Below are positions 1-5,792 of a stretch of 8,522 nt of DNA, piece after piece. How positions within the stretch are numbered: the first letter of the stretch is position 1; every line of letters begins with the position of its first letter. A program made the position numbers and the translations under genes. Below the pieces are notes generated by a model. It ran no database searches, was not told where the DNA came from, and was given only the letters and a program-made list of their open reading frames with translations. Source of the DNA: Candidatus Aminicenantes bacterium UBA876 (GTDB lineage: Bacteria; Acidobacteriota; Aminicenantia; UBA2199); NCBI GenBank assembly GCA_002294665.1, contig DBFQ01000059.1, positions 3,798-12,319 of the forward strand, read 5' to 3'.

Positions 1-47
1 ACTTTCGACTTGGTTTCCTCTCACCCTTGGCCATTCCTGTCCTGAAT

Positions 48-111
48 GAAGAATAAGGAAAAATGAAAAAAAAAGCTTTTCCAGAATGTTTTGTTTTCCT
101 ATTCCTTCTTC
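48..111. terminator. A/T-rich imperfect inverted repeat, possible weak terminator downstream of nrdJ
   Basis: The left arm at 48-63 (GAAGAATAAGGAAAAA) and the right arm at 94-111 (TTTTCCTATTCCTTCTTC) are imperfect reverse complements. They pair as GAAGAA/TTCTTC and GGAAAA/TTTTCC with small bulges between. The 30-base centre holds a run of nine A (66-74) and the palindrome AAAAGCTTTT (71-80). Read on the minus strand, downstream of nrdJ, this gives a hairpin with a long T run near its apex, not after the stem as in a classical Rho-independent terminator. It may be a structure that slows transcription in either direction, or simply the chance result of low complexity. Confidence 0.25.
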
Positions 112-123
112 GTTATACCTTAT

Positions 124-172
124 TCCAGTGTCCAGCCTCCCGCCACCTGATACCTGCCACCTAGATTCCACT
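124..172. repeat. Degenerate period-7 tandem repeat
   Basis: Read in steps of seven from 124, the plus strand gives TCCAGTG, TCCAGCC, TCCCGCC, ACCTGAT, ACCTGCC, ACCTAGA, TTCCACT. Each unit has CC near its start, and neighbouring units differ by only a few bases. The clearest phase is GCCACCT-GATACCT-GCCACCT at 142-162. The regularity is visible directly; its function is unknown. Short heptameric tandem repeats are known in intergenic DNA of some bacteria, notably cyanobacteria, but no relationship is implied here. Confidence 0.55.
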
Positions 173-199
173 CGCCCCGTTTTCCTCCTGTTACCTTCT

Positions 200-223
200 C
201 TCCAACTTTCCAACTCCCCAACT
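200..223. repeat. Period-8 tandem repeat, three copies of YYCCAACT
   Basis: Three exact-length units follow each other without gaps: CTCCAACT (200-207), TTCCAACT (208-215) and CCCCAACT (216-223). The last six bases of each unit are identical. The array lies 18 bases beyond the nrdJ stop codon, so it would be in the 3' untranslated part of that transcript, where it reads as AGTTGGRR repeats. It is followed on the plus strand by a T-rich run (225-242). Confidence 0.6.
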
Positions 224-241
224 GTTTTTTTTTCTTCTTTT

Positions 242-2323
242 TTACGTCCCGGTGCAGCGGGTCCAGCCGCAATTGGGGCAGGTGGGGCACTTTTCGTCCG
301 AAAGCGTTGCCCCGCAGACCGGGCAGTTGATGGTGTTGAGGTCCCTGCCCCCGGCGCTGACCGTGCCTACATGACTTTCCAGGATTTTGGCGATGGCGTC
401 GGGAATGGACTGCACCAGTTCACCGTTGTGAAAAGTGGGTTCCGAGCCGCCGATTCCCTTTAACTGATGGGCCACGTCGGCTGCGGGAATACCGCTGCGC
501 AACGCCAGTGAGGCAAGGCGGCCGATCGCTTCGGCGTCCGCCATGGTGGAGTAGCCGCTTTTGCCGATGGAGCAGAACACCTCGAATGGACGCTCGTTGA
601 AAAAAGTGACCGTAATGTAGAGGTTGCCGAATCCGGTGGGGATTTTGTGCGTAACCGCGGTCAGTGCGTCCGGGCGTTCCTTGGGTTGGGGCGGTTCCGC
701 ATCGGCGCGGTTGAGTACCTGAATCGCACGGCAGCCGTCACGATAGACCGTCAGTCCCTTGATGTTCATGGAGAAGGCCATGCGGAACGCGGAGGCGATA
801 TCCTCGCGGGTGGCGTCATTGGGGAAGTTGATGGTTTTGGAAACGGCACTGTCGACGGCTTCCTGGAAAGCTTCCTGCATCTTGATGTGATCTTCAGGCG
901 CGATTTCTCCGGCGGTCACGAACCAATCGGGATGGGGCTCTCCGGGATGGTCATCCCGCCACCTGGAGTAAATGGGGTGGATATCGCGGATTTCGCTGTC
1001 CAGAATACGCGACACCACTTCGAACGCGAAGACCGGCTCAATACTGGACGAACACCCGGCCAGGCGCGAAATCGTACCTGTGGGGGCGATGCTCAATACC
1101 GATGCGTTGCGCATGGCGGTGCCGGAGTAAATCGATTGTTCGATGCGCGGGAACGAGCCCCGATCCGCCGCCAGTTCACGCGAAGCGGCGACGGCTTCCT
1201 GCTTGAAGAACCCGGCCAGGCGCCGGGCCAGATCCAGCGCCCGGGGGGAATCGTAGCGGATTTCGCACGACAGCAGCAGGTCCGCGAACCCCATTACACC
1301 CAGGCCGATGCGGCGATTGGCTTCCGCCATCTCGCGGATCGGTTCCAGGGGGTAGCGGTTGACAGTGATTACGTTGTCCAGGAAGCGGACTCCCATGTGA
1401 ATGGTTTCGCCAAGCCGCTTCCAGTCAACCGGGTCTGCCGGATCGGGTCGATGAAAGTTGGCCACGTTGATCGAACCGAGGTTGCATGCTTCGTAATCGT
1501 GCAGGGGTTGTTCTCCACAGGGGTTGGTGGCATGGATGGGGCCCTGGAGCGCGGTCGGGTTGAGCGCGTTGACGCGATCAATGAATACCAGTCCCGGGTC
1601 TCCGTTGCGCCATGCTGAATCGACCATGGCGTCAAACACCTGCTGCGCGGGCAGGCTGCCCGTCGCTTTCCCGGTCTGGGGGTCCACGAGTTCGTAGTCA
1701 CCGCCGTTTTCCAGGGCCTGGATAAAGGCCTCGGTGATGGCCACGGAGATGTTGAAGTTCTGGGCCGTGTGCCCGTCCCGCTTCATGTCGATAAAAGCGA
1801 GGATATCGGGGTGGTCGACCCTGAGTATGCCCATATTGGCGCCCCTGCGCGTCCCTCCCTGTTTCACCGCTTCGGTTCCGGCGTCGATCACGCGCAGGAA
1901 AGAGATCGGTCCGGAAGCGATTCCCTGGGTTTTGCGCACGTAACTGCCCTGGGGGCGGATGCGAGAGAAATCGAAACCCGTCCCGCCCCCTTCCTTGTGC
2001 ACCAGGGCCGCGTTTTTGACGGTTTCGAAAATCGCTTCCAGCGAGTCTTCCACCGGAAGAACAAAGCAGGCCGAGAGACAGAGGCCGCGGCCCGCTCCGG
2101 TCAAGGTCGGGGAGTTGGGCATGAAATCACGTTTCATCATCGCGTCCAGGAAGCGGCGTTCCCATTTGCGTTTCGCTTCGGCGCCCTTCTCCGCCTGAGC
2201 GATATGAGCGGCAACGCGACTGAATAACTGGGAAGGAAGGGTCTCTTCCAGTTCTCCCGAGGCATTGCGCTTGAAATAACGGGCACGCAGTATTTTCATC
2301 GCGTTTTCTGTGAAGCCTTCCAT
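242..2323 (-). CDS. nrdJ: Vitamin B12-dependent (class II) ribonucleoside-diphosphate reductase NrdJ
   Basis: This 693-residue enzyme reduces ribonucleotides to deoxyribonucleotides using a thiyl radical generated from adenosylcobalamin, independently of oxygen. Expected catalytic residues are present: C85 in LSACFVLP and C280 in ACNLGSIN as the reducing cysteine pair, and N267, C269 and E271 in TNPCGEQPL, where C269 is the radical cysteine. Other family blocks are NSPTLTGAG (70-78), EGGGTGFDFSRIRP (111-124) and APTGTISRLAG (413-423). The TSCPD-type domain spans about 555-655. A six-cysteine tail (C667, C670, C679, C682, C685, C690; CxxC-x8-CxxCxxCGWxxC) probably relays electrons from thioredoxin to the active site. 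No N-terminal ATP-cone precedes the catalytic core, so dATP activity control through that domain is not expected. The ATG is preceded by AAGGAG at 6-base spacing. The gene stands alone on its strand, divergent from mraZ. Confidence 0.97.
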   Translation of the reverse strand: MEGFTENAMKILRARYFKRNASGELEETLPSQLFSRVAAHIAQAEKGAEAKRKWERRFLDAMMKRDFMPNSPTLTGAGRGLCLSACFVLPVEDSLEAIFETVKNAALVHKEGGGTGFDFSRIRPQGSYVRKTQGIASGPISFLRVIDAGTEAVKQGGTRRGANMGILRVDHPDILAFIDMKRDGHTAQNFNISVAITEAFIQALENGGDYELVDPQTGKATGSLPAQQVFDAMVDSAWRNGDPGLVFIDRVNALNPTALQGPIHATNPCGEQPLHDYEACNLGSINVANFHRPDPADPVDWKRLGETIHMGVRFLDNVITVNRYPLEPIREMAEANRRIGLGVMGFADLLLSCEIRYDSPRALDLARRLAGFFKQEAVAASRELAADRGSFPRIEQSIYSGTAMRNASVLSIAPTGTISRLAGCSSSIEPVFAFEVVSRILDSEIRDIHPIYSRWRDDHPGEPHPDWFVTAGEIAPEDHIKMQEAFQEAVDSAVSKTINFPNDATREDIASAFRMAFSMNIKGLTVYRDGCRAIQVLNRADAEPPQPKERPDALTAVTHKIPTGFGNLYITVTFFNERPFEVFCSIGKSGYSTMADAEAIGRLASLALRSGIPAADVAHQLKGIGGSEPTFHNGELVQSIPDAIAKILESHVGTVSAGGRDLNTINCPVCGATLSDEKCPTCPNCGWTRCTGT

Positions 2324-2329
2324 ACATCT

Positions 2330-2335
2330 CTCCTT
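2330..2335 (-). promoter_or_regulatory. Ribosome binding site of nrdJ
   Basis: On the minus strand AAGGAG lies six bases before the ATG at 2323-2321. It fixes this start over an out-of-frame ATG four bases upstream (2327-2325), which opens only a short frame of 66 codons. Confidence 0.8.
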
Positions 2336-2350
2336 ATTTAGTACCTGAAT

Positions 2351-2380
2351 ATTCTAGAACCACAAGATATGGTGTGTCAA
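2351..2380 (-). promoter_or_regulatory. Sigma70-type promoter of nrdJ
   Basis: On the minus strand a perfect -35 box TTGACA (2380-2375) is followed, after an 18-base spacer, by the -10 box TAGAAT (2356-2351, five of six matches to TATAAT). Transcription would start near 2344, leaving an untranslated leader of about 20 bases. That leader is too short for a cobalamin riboswitch. Confidence 0.75.
2360..2375. promoter_or_regulatory. NrdR-box-like palindrome in the nrdJ promoter
   Basis: CCACAAGATATGGTGT matches 13 of 16 positions of the published NrdR consensus acaCwAtATaTwGtgt, counting A or T at w positions as matches. NrdR is the nucleotide-sensing repressor of ribonucleotide reductase genes. 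The site fills most of the spacer between the -35 and -10 boxes of nrdJ, where a bound repressor would block RNA polymerase. NrdR boxes usually occur in pairs about 31-32 bp apart. At exactly 31 bp (2329-2344) there is only a weak 9/16 match overlapping the nrdJ ribosome binding site. The regulator gene itself is not in this window. Confidence 0.5.
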
Positions 2381-2418
2381 GGGAATCCAACAAAGTCTCG
2401 GGAAATTTTTTGATATTC

Positions 2419-2448
2419 TTGACAATTTATACTAATATATTTTATCAT
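2419..2448 (+). promoter_or_regulatory. Sigma70-type promoter of the dcw operon (Pmra)
   Basis: A perfect -35 TTGACA (2419-2424) is followed after an 18-base, A/T-rich spacer by the -10 TATCAT (2443-2448, five of six matches). The expected transcription start is near 2455. The promoter is back to back with that of nrdJ; 38 bases separate the two -35 boxes. It probably drives the whole cluster from mraZ onward, since no comparable promoter is visible in the tight junctions downstream. Confidence 0.75.
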
Positions 2449-2475
2449 GGGTGGGACAAAATGGGACAAAATGGG
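2448..2475 (+). promoter_or_regulatory. MraZ operator: TGGG repeats at 10-bp spacing
   Basis: TGGG occurs at 2452, 2462 and 2472, exactly one helical turn apart, with an extra TGGG at 2448. The first two units are perfect 10-base repeats, TGGGACAAAA. In Escherichia coli, MraZ binds TGGGN repeats separated by 5 bp upstream of its own gene, which is the same period. Here the array begins at the last base of the -10 box, covers the predicted transcription start and ends against the mraZ start codon. Bound MraZ would be expected to repress the operon. The repeat is seen directly; binding is inferred. Confidence 0.85.
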
Positions 2476-2955
2476 ATGATGCAGCGTTTTCGGGGCAGTT
2501 ACAGCGCCAGAATCGATGACCGCGGCCGTCTGAAAATCCCCGCCCGTTTTCTGACCGTATTCGAAGCGGAATATGGCCGTGAGGTTTTTATCACTTCCCT
2601 GAACGGCGATCACGTGATCCTTTATCCCATTCGCGTCTGGGAAGAGATGGAGAGCCGGATCGAATCCCATGGCGCATGGGACCCGGATATGGACGATTTT
2701 ATCAATCGCCTGGGCTTTTTCGGCGTTGAGAGCCTGATCGATTCCAAGGGCAGGATTCTCCTGCCTCCGGAACTGCGCCGGGAAAGTCGACTGGAAGAGG
2801 AAGTCCGGGTGTTTGGCAAGGCCAATCACCTGGTGATCTGGAACGCGGAATTTTTCCGGGAACGCGAGCTGGGTGAGCACTACAGCAAAGAAAAGCTTCA
2901 CCGCATTTCAAGGATTCTGAATGGAACCCCGCCACTACCCGGTCATGAGGAATGA
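2476..2955 (+). CDS. mraZ: Transcriptional regulator MraZ
   Basis: MraZ is a ring-forming DNA-binding protein that regulates the dcw cluster. The 159-residue product shows the family's two SpoVT/AbrB-like half repeats, each with a D-x-x-G-R core followed by a proline: DDRGRLKIP (14-22) and DSKGRILLP (89-97). The sheet sequences DHVILY and NHLVIW recur after them. Length is normal for the family. The start is uncertain: in-frame ATGs lie at 2461, 2476 and 2479, and an in-frame GTG at 2374 lies upstream of the promoter and is excluded. The 2476 start leaves about 20 bases of leader and places FRGSYSARIDDRGR near the N-terminus as in relatives. Starting at 2461 would add MGQNG and leave almost no leader. 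No strong Shine-Dalgarno sequence precedes any of them. The 3' end overlaps rsmH by 35 bases. Confidence 0.93.
   Translation: MMQRFRGSYSARIDDRGRLKIPARFLTVFEAEYGREVFITSLNGDHVILYPIRVWEEMESRIESHGAWDPDMDDFINRLGFFGVESLIDSKGRILLPPELRRESRLEEEVRVFGKANHLVIWNAEFFRERELGEHYSKEKLHRISRILNGTPPLPGHEE
2910..2914 (+). promoter_or_regulatory. Ribosome binding site of rsmH inside mraZ
   Basis: AAGGA lies six bases upstream of the ATG at 2921, within the coding sequence of mraZ. It supports the start that overlaps mraZ by 35 bases. Confidence 0.7.
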
Positions 2956-3805
2956 GATTGTCGATCTGCTGCGGGACGTCCCTCCCGGGTGGATGATCGA
3001 CGGAACCGTAGGTCTGGGCGGACATGCGCTGCGGGTGTTGCGGGAAGTGCCGCAGTTGTGTGTCCTGGGTTTGGATATGGATCGAAACAGTTTGAAAGAG
3101 GCGGACAGGAGACTAGCCGGTTGGCAGGACCGCGTGGTGCTGCTGCAGGCGAATTACACTTCCTGCCTGGACCTGCCCCAGGTTCAGGAGCGCAGCATAA
3201 CCGCCGTACTGGTGGATCCGGGTATTTCCACCATGCAGCTGCAGGACGCCGCCCGCGGCTTTTCGCATAACCTGGACGGACCGCTGGACATGCGCAAGGA
3301 TCAGGGTTCGGGAATGACGGCTGCCGATGTGGTCAACAACTGGAGCCAGGAACAACTCACCGCCCTGTTTCGGGAATACGGCGAGGTGCGACGAGCCGGT
3401 GAGTTGGCCAAGCGAATCATTGAGATGCGGCTTTTTACCCCCATCCTCACCACGACCCAGTTGAAGCAGGTGGTGGAGAAGGTTTTCGGTTCCCGTTTTC
3501 CCCGCGGAGTCGTCCATCCCGCAGCCCGGGTGTTCCAGGCCTTGCGCATCTGCGTCAATCACGAGCTGGATGGCGTGGAAGCGTTTATCCTGCGCTTGCC
3601 CGAAGTGGTCAAGCCGGGGGGGCGGATACTTTTTCTCTCTTTTCATTCGCTTGAGGATCGCCTGGTAAAACGCACCCTGCGCCGCCTCCAGGCGGAGGGC
3701 CGGGCCACTTGCCTGCAACCTTTTCCGGTATTTCCGCAAGCGGATGAATTGCAAGAGAATCCCCCTTCCCATTCGGCACGGTTGCGTGGCGCGGAGGTCG
3801 CATGA
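2921..3805 (+). CDS. rsmH: 16S rRNA (cytosine-1402-N4)-methyltransferase RsmH (MraW)
   Basis: RsmH uses S-adenosylmethionine to methylate N4 of C1402 in the decoding centre of 16S rRNA, acting in the cytoplasm on the small subunit. The 294-residue product has the family blocks in order: the SAM-binding loop DGTVGLGGH (27-35), LGLDMD (49-54), ARGFSHNLDGPLDMR (111-125), HPAARVFQALRICVN (199-213) and the C-terminal SFHSLEDRLVK (240-250). Two normally conserved segments differ: the usual DLGxSS appears as DPGIST (99-104), and the usual YGEE appears as YGEV (153-156). The gene begins inside mraZ with a good AAGGA site and ends in an ATGA overlap with ftsL, so translation is probably coupled on both sides. 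Length is close to the usual ~300-310. Confidence 0.96.
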   Translation: MEPRHYPVMRNEIVDLLRDVPPGWMIDGTVGLGGHALRVLREVPQLCVLGLDMDRNSLKEADRRLAGWQDRVVLLQANYTSCLDLPQVQERSITAVLVDPGISTMQLQDAARGFSHNLDGPLDMRKDQGSGMTAADVVNNWSQEQLTALFREYGEVRRAGELAKRIIEMRLFTPILTTTQLKQVVEKVFGSRFPRGVVHPAARVFQALRICVNHELDGVEAFILRLPEVVKPGGRILFLSFHSLEDRLVKRTLRRLQAEGRATCLQPFPVFPQADELQENPPSHSARLRGAEVA

Positions 3806-4107
3806 AACCGCGTCAACCCACCGCCCGCCGTACCCTGGCCGTGTCCGCCTTTGTTGTCTTCATGTTGTTTATCCTGCTGTTCACCTATTCCAGCCTGAAC
3901 CTGAAAAATATCGATTACGGATACAAGATGCAGGCGTTGACTCAGCAGGTGGAGGCGCTGGAGATCGAGATCGACAAATTGCGGGCCGAGCGGGCTTTCA
4001 TGGTCAGTCTGGAGAGGGTGGATCGCCTGGCCAGGTCGCGTCTGGACCTGGCCCCGCCGACGGCGGACCAGGTGATTCGCGCGCGACGGAGCGATCATGA
4101 AGATTAA
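3802..4107 (+). CDS. ftsL: Cell division protein FtsL
   Basis: This small bitopic membrane protein (101 residues) is the likely FtsL, which with its partners links early divisome assembly to activation of the septal FtsW-FtsI synthase. A short basic cytoplasmic N-terminus (KPRQPTARR) is followed by one hydrophobic segment at about 11-31, rich in V, F, L and I. A heptad-like, charged stretch at about 40-75 then suggests a periplasmic coiled coil. The end DRLARSRLDLAPPTADQV (74-91) resembles the FtsL tail. FtsL is poorly conserved in sequence, so the assignment rests mainly on size, topology and position between rsmH and ftsI. The ATG overlaps the rsmH stop (ATGA) and has GGAGG (3793-3797) four bases upstream. 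The 3' end overlaps ftsI by 11 bases. Confidence 0.88.
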   Translation: MKPRQPTARRTLAVSAFVVFMLFILLFTYSSLNLKNIDYGYKMQALTQQVEALEIEIDKLRAERAFMVSLERVDRLARSRLDLAPPTADQVIRARRSDHED

Positions 4108-5788
4108 TCGCCAGGAACGAAACCGGACCTTTGTGGTTTTTCTCTGTTTCGGCATCTGGGGGTTGGGAATCGTGTTCACCCTTGTGCGCCACCAGGTATT
4201 TCATTACAACCGCTATCTGGAACGGGTGAAATCACAGAGCAAGGGCATCGTTACGCTGCACCCGCGGCGGGGAACCATTTACGATCGCAACGGTGATATC
4301 CTGGCCATTTCGGTCCAGTCGCACTCCGCATTTCTCAGCGCCAAGGATTTGCAGCGATGCATGGCGCTTTTTAATCGTTTGCAACGCGTCGTGCCTGTTT
4401 CCAGGCAGGATGCGCGGGAGATTCGTCGTCGCATTCAGCGGGGTGATCGCTTTATCTGGTATCAACGCAAACTGAATGACGCAGATTATCAGAAACTGGC
4501 GGCATTGCAGAAGGAACTGGATGAACCGGTTCTGCTGGATTTTGTCACGGAGTACCGGCGGGTATATCCCCAGCAGGAGCTGGCCGCCCATTTGTTGGGG
4601 GGTGTCGGTATTGATGAACAGGGACTTTTCGGACTCGAGTACGGCCTGGACCGGATGGTACGCGGACGGGGCGGAAAAGTGCGCGTGCAGCGGGATGCGC
4701 GGCGCCGGGTGTATGCGGTGGAAACCATCGAAGAACAGATACCCGGCCGCGATGTTACCCTGACCATCGATGCGCCGCTGCAGTTCGTGGTCCAGCAGGA
4801 ACTGGAACGCGGAGTGCGGCGATTCAACGGACGTTCCGGTGCCGCGATCGTACTGGACGCCCGCGACGGGTCCATCCTTGCCATGGCCAGTTTCCCGGAA
4901 TATCGCCCGGACGAAGCGGGAAAGGTTCCGTACCGGCGTGTGCGGAACAAGGCGTTGTCTTTCCTCTACGAGCCCGGATCGACCTTTAAAGTAATTCTGG
5001 CGGCGGCGGCATTGGAAAACCGCATCGTCACGCCTTCTCAGGAGTTTGATTGCGGCAACGGCCATTTCGTGTTTCGCAATCGCCGGATTGAAGACGTGCA
5101 TGCCTACGACCGGCTCAGTTTCCGCGACATCGTGGTCCACTCCAGCAATGTGGGCGCGGCCCGGGTCGGTCTGGCTCTCGGCGCGGAGCGATATTACCAC
5201 GCCATTCGCGCCTTTGGTTTCGGGCGCCCGGTGGAATTAAGTCTTCCCGGCAATGAAGCGGGTTTGTTGAAATCGACGCGCGACTGGAGCGAGGTTTCAC
5301 CGGCATTCATGGCGTTTGGATATGAAATCCTGGTTACCCCCCTGCAGATGGCCCGCGCTTTCAATGTAATCGCGGCGGATGGCTGGATGGTGGAACCCCG
5401 GTTGTTAGAGAAAGTGGAAGGGGTTTCTCTGGAAACTCCCAAAAAACATCGCGTGATCTCAGCGTATACCGCACGACAGATACAAACCATCCTGCGGGAA
5501 GTTGTCGAAAGGGGAACCGGGCGGAAGTCCCGGGTTCCCGGCCTTGTGGTCGCCGGGAAAACCGGCACTGCCAAGAAAGTGCGCAACGGGGAATACACCG
5601 ATTCTTATGTCTCCACTTTCGGCGGGTTTTTCCCCTTGCCGTCCCCCCGATACACCCTTTTTGTCATGGTGGATGAGCCCCGGACCCTCTATTATGGGGG
5701 GGACGTGGCCGCCCCGCTTTTTCAGGCCATATGCGAACGCATGCGGATTTTTGAACGGGTTTTTCCCATGGAACTGGCACAAGGATAA
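4097..5788 (+). CDS. ftsI: Septal peptidoglycan transpeptidase FtsI (class B penicillin-binding protein)
   Basis: FtsI (PBP3) cross-links peptidoglycan at the division septum together with FtsW. The 563-residue protein has a cytoplasmic basic start, one membrane anchor at about 11-30, and the class B N-terminal motif RRGTIYDRNG (57-66). A dimerisation/pedestal region includes GLFGLEYGLDRMVRGRGG (176-193). The transpeptidase domain has all three active-site motifs: S295-T-F-K298 with the acylated serine, S349-S-N351, and K488-T-G490. Beta-lactams would be expected to target S295. There is no C-terminal PASTA domain, which fits a vegetative FtsI and not a SpoVD/PBP2x type. The start overlaps ftsL by 11 bases and is preceded by GGAG (4088-4091). 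murE follows after four bases. Confidence 0.96.
   Translation: MKINRQERNRTFVVFLCFGIWGLGIVFTLVRHQVFHYNRYLERVKSQSKGIVTLHPRRGTIYDRNGDILAISVQSHSAFLSAKDLQRCMALFNRLQRVVPVSRQDAREIRRRIQRGDRFIWYQRKLNDADYQKLAALQKELDEPVLLDFVTEYRRVYPQQELAAHLLGGVGIDEQGLFGLEYGLDRMVRGRGGKVRVQRDARRRVYAVETIEEQIPGRDVTLTIDAPLQFVVQQELERGVRRFNGRSGAAIVLDARDGSILAMASFPEYRPDEAGKVPYRRVRNKALSFLYEPGSTFKVILAAAALENRIVTPSQEFDCGNGHFVFRNRRIEDVHAYDRLSFRDIVVHSSNVGAARVGLALGAERYYHAIRAFGFGRPVELSLPGNEAGLLKSTRDWSEVSPAFMAFGYEILVTPLQMARAFNVIAADGWMVEPRLLEKVEGVSLETPKKHRVISAYTARQIQTILREVVERGTGRKSRVPGLVVAGKTGTAKKVRNGEYTDSYVSTFGGFFPLPSPRYTLFVMVDEPRTLYYGGDVAAPLFQAICERMRIFERVFPMELAQG
5781..5785 (+). promoter_or_regulatory. Ribosome binding site of murE at the ftsI stop
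   Basis: AAGGA overlaps the last codons of ftsI and lies seven bases before the murE ATG at 5793. The murE frame stays open upstream to 5502, but that part lies inside ftsI. This site therefore decides the start. Confidence 0.75.
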
Positions 5789-5792
5789 CCAG

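Larger units (their letters stand above)
1..241. other. Intergenic spacer, no gene seen; pyrimidine-rich on the plus strand
   Basis: No reading frame here has a credible start, ribosome binding site or recognisable protein. A frame opening at 86 continues only by running antisense through nrdJ. From about position 90 to 241 the plus strand is strongly C/T-rich, so any nrdJ read-through RNA would be A/G-rich. The stretch contains an A/T-rich inverted repeat and two short-period degenerate tandem repeats, listed separately. The first ~55 bases could be the tail of a neighbouring gene cut by the window edge, but nothing supports one frame over another. Confidence 0.6.

Noticed and set aside
86..463. 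Plus-strand 125-codon frame in the left spacer
   Set aside because: Its first part is C/T-rich repeat giving P/S/L-rich translation, its second part is antisense to nrdJ, and it has no ribosome binding site.
647..1618. Long plus-strand open frame (323 codons) antisense to nrdJ
   Set aside because: It lies wholly within the well-supported nrdJ gene, has no recognisable protein motifs and is rich in G, R and V as expected for a GC-rich shadow frame.
2324..2350. Cobalamin riboswitch ahead of nrdJ
   Set aside because: The predicted leader is only about 20 bases and contains no B12-box-like structure.
2428..2445. Second NrdR box in the A/T-rich mraZ promoter spacer
   Set aside because: TACTAATATATTTTATCA resembles the core only through A/T content and lacks the paired C and G ends.
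2374..2475. GTG-initiated N-terminal extension of mraZ
   Set aside because: It would begin upstream of the mraZ promoter and within the nrdJ -35 region, and relatives start near FRGSY.
4232..5200. Minus-strand frame of 322 codons opposite ftsI
   Set aside because: It is antisense to an ftsI with all its catalytic motifs, with no family features or ribosome binding site of its own.
5502..5792. Upstream in-frame extension of murE
   Set aside because: The frame is open but lies inside ftsI. The AAGGA site at 5781-5785 and the family N-terminus at MKLLQ place the start at 5793.
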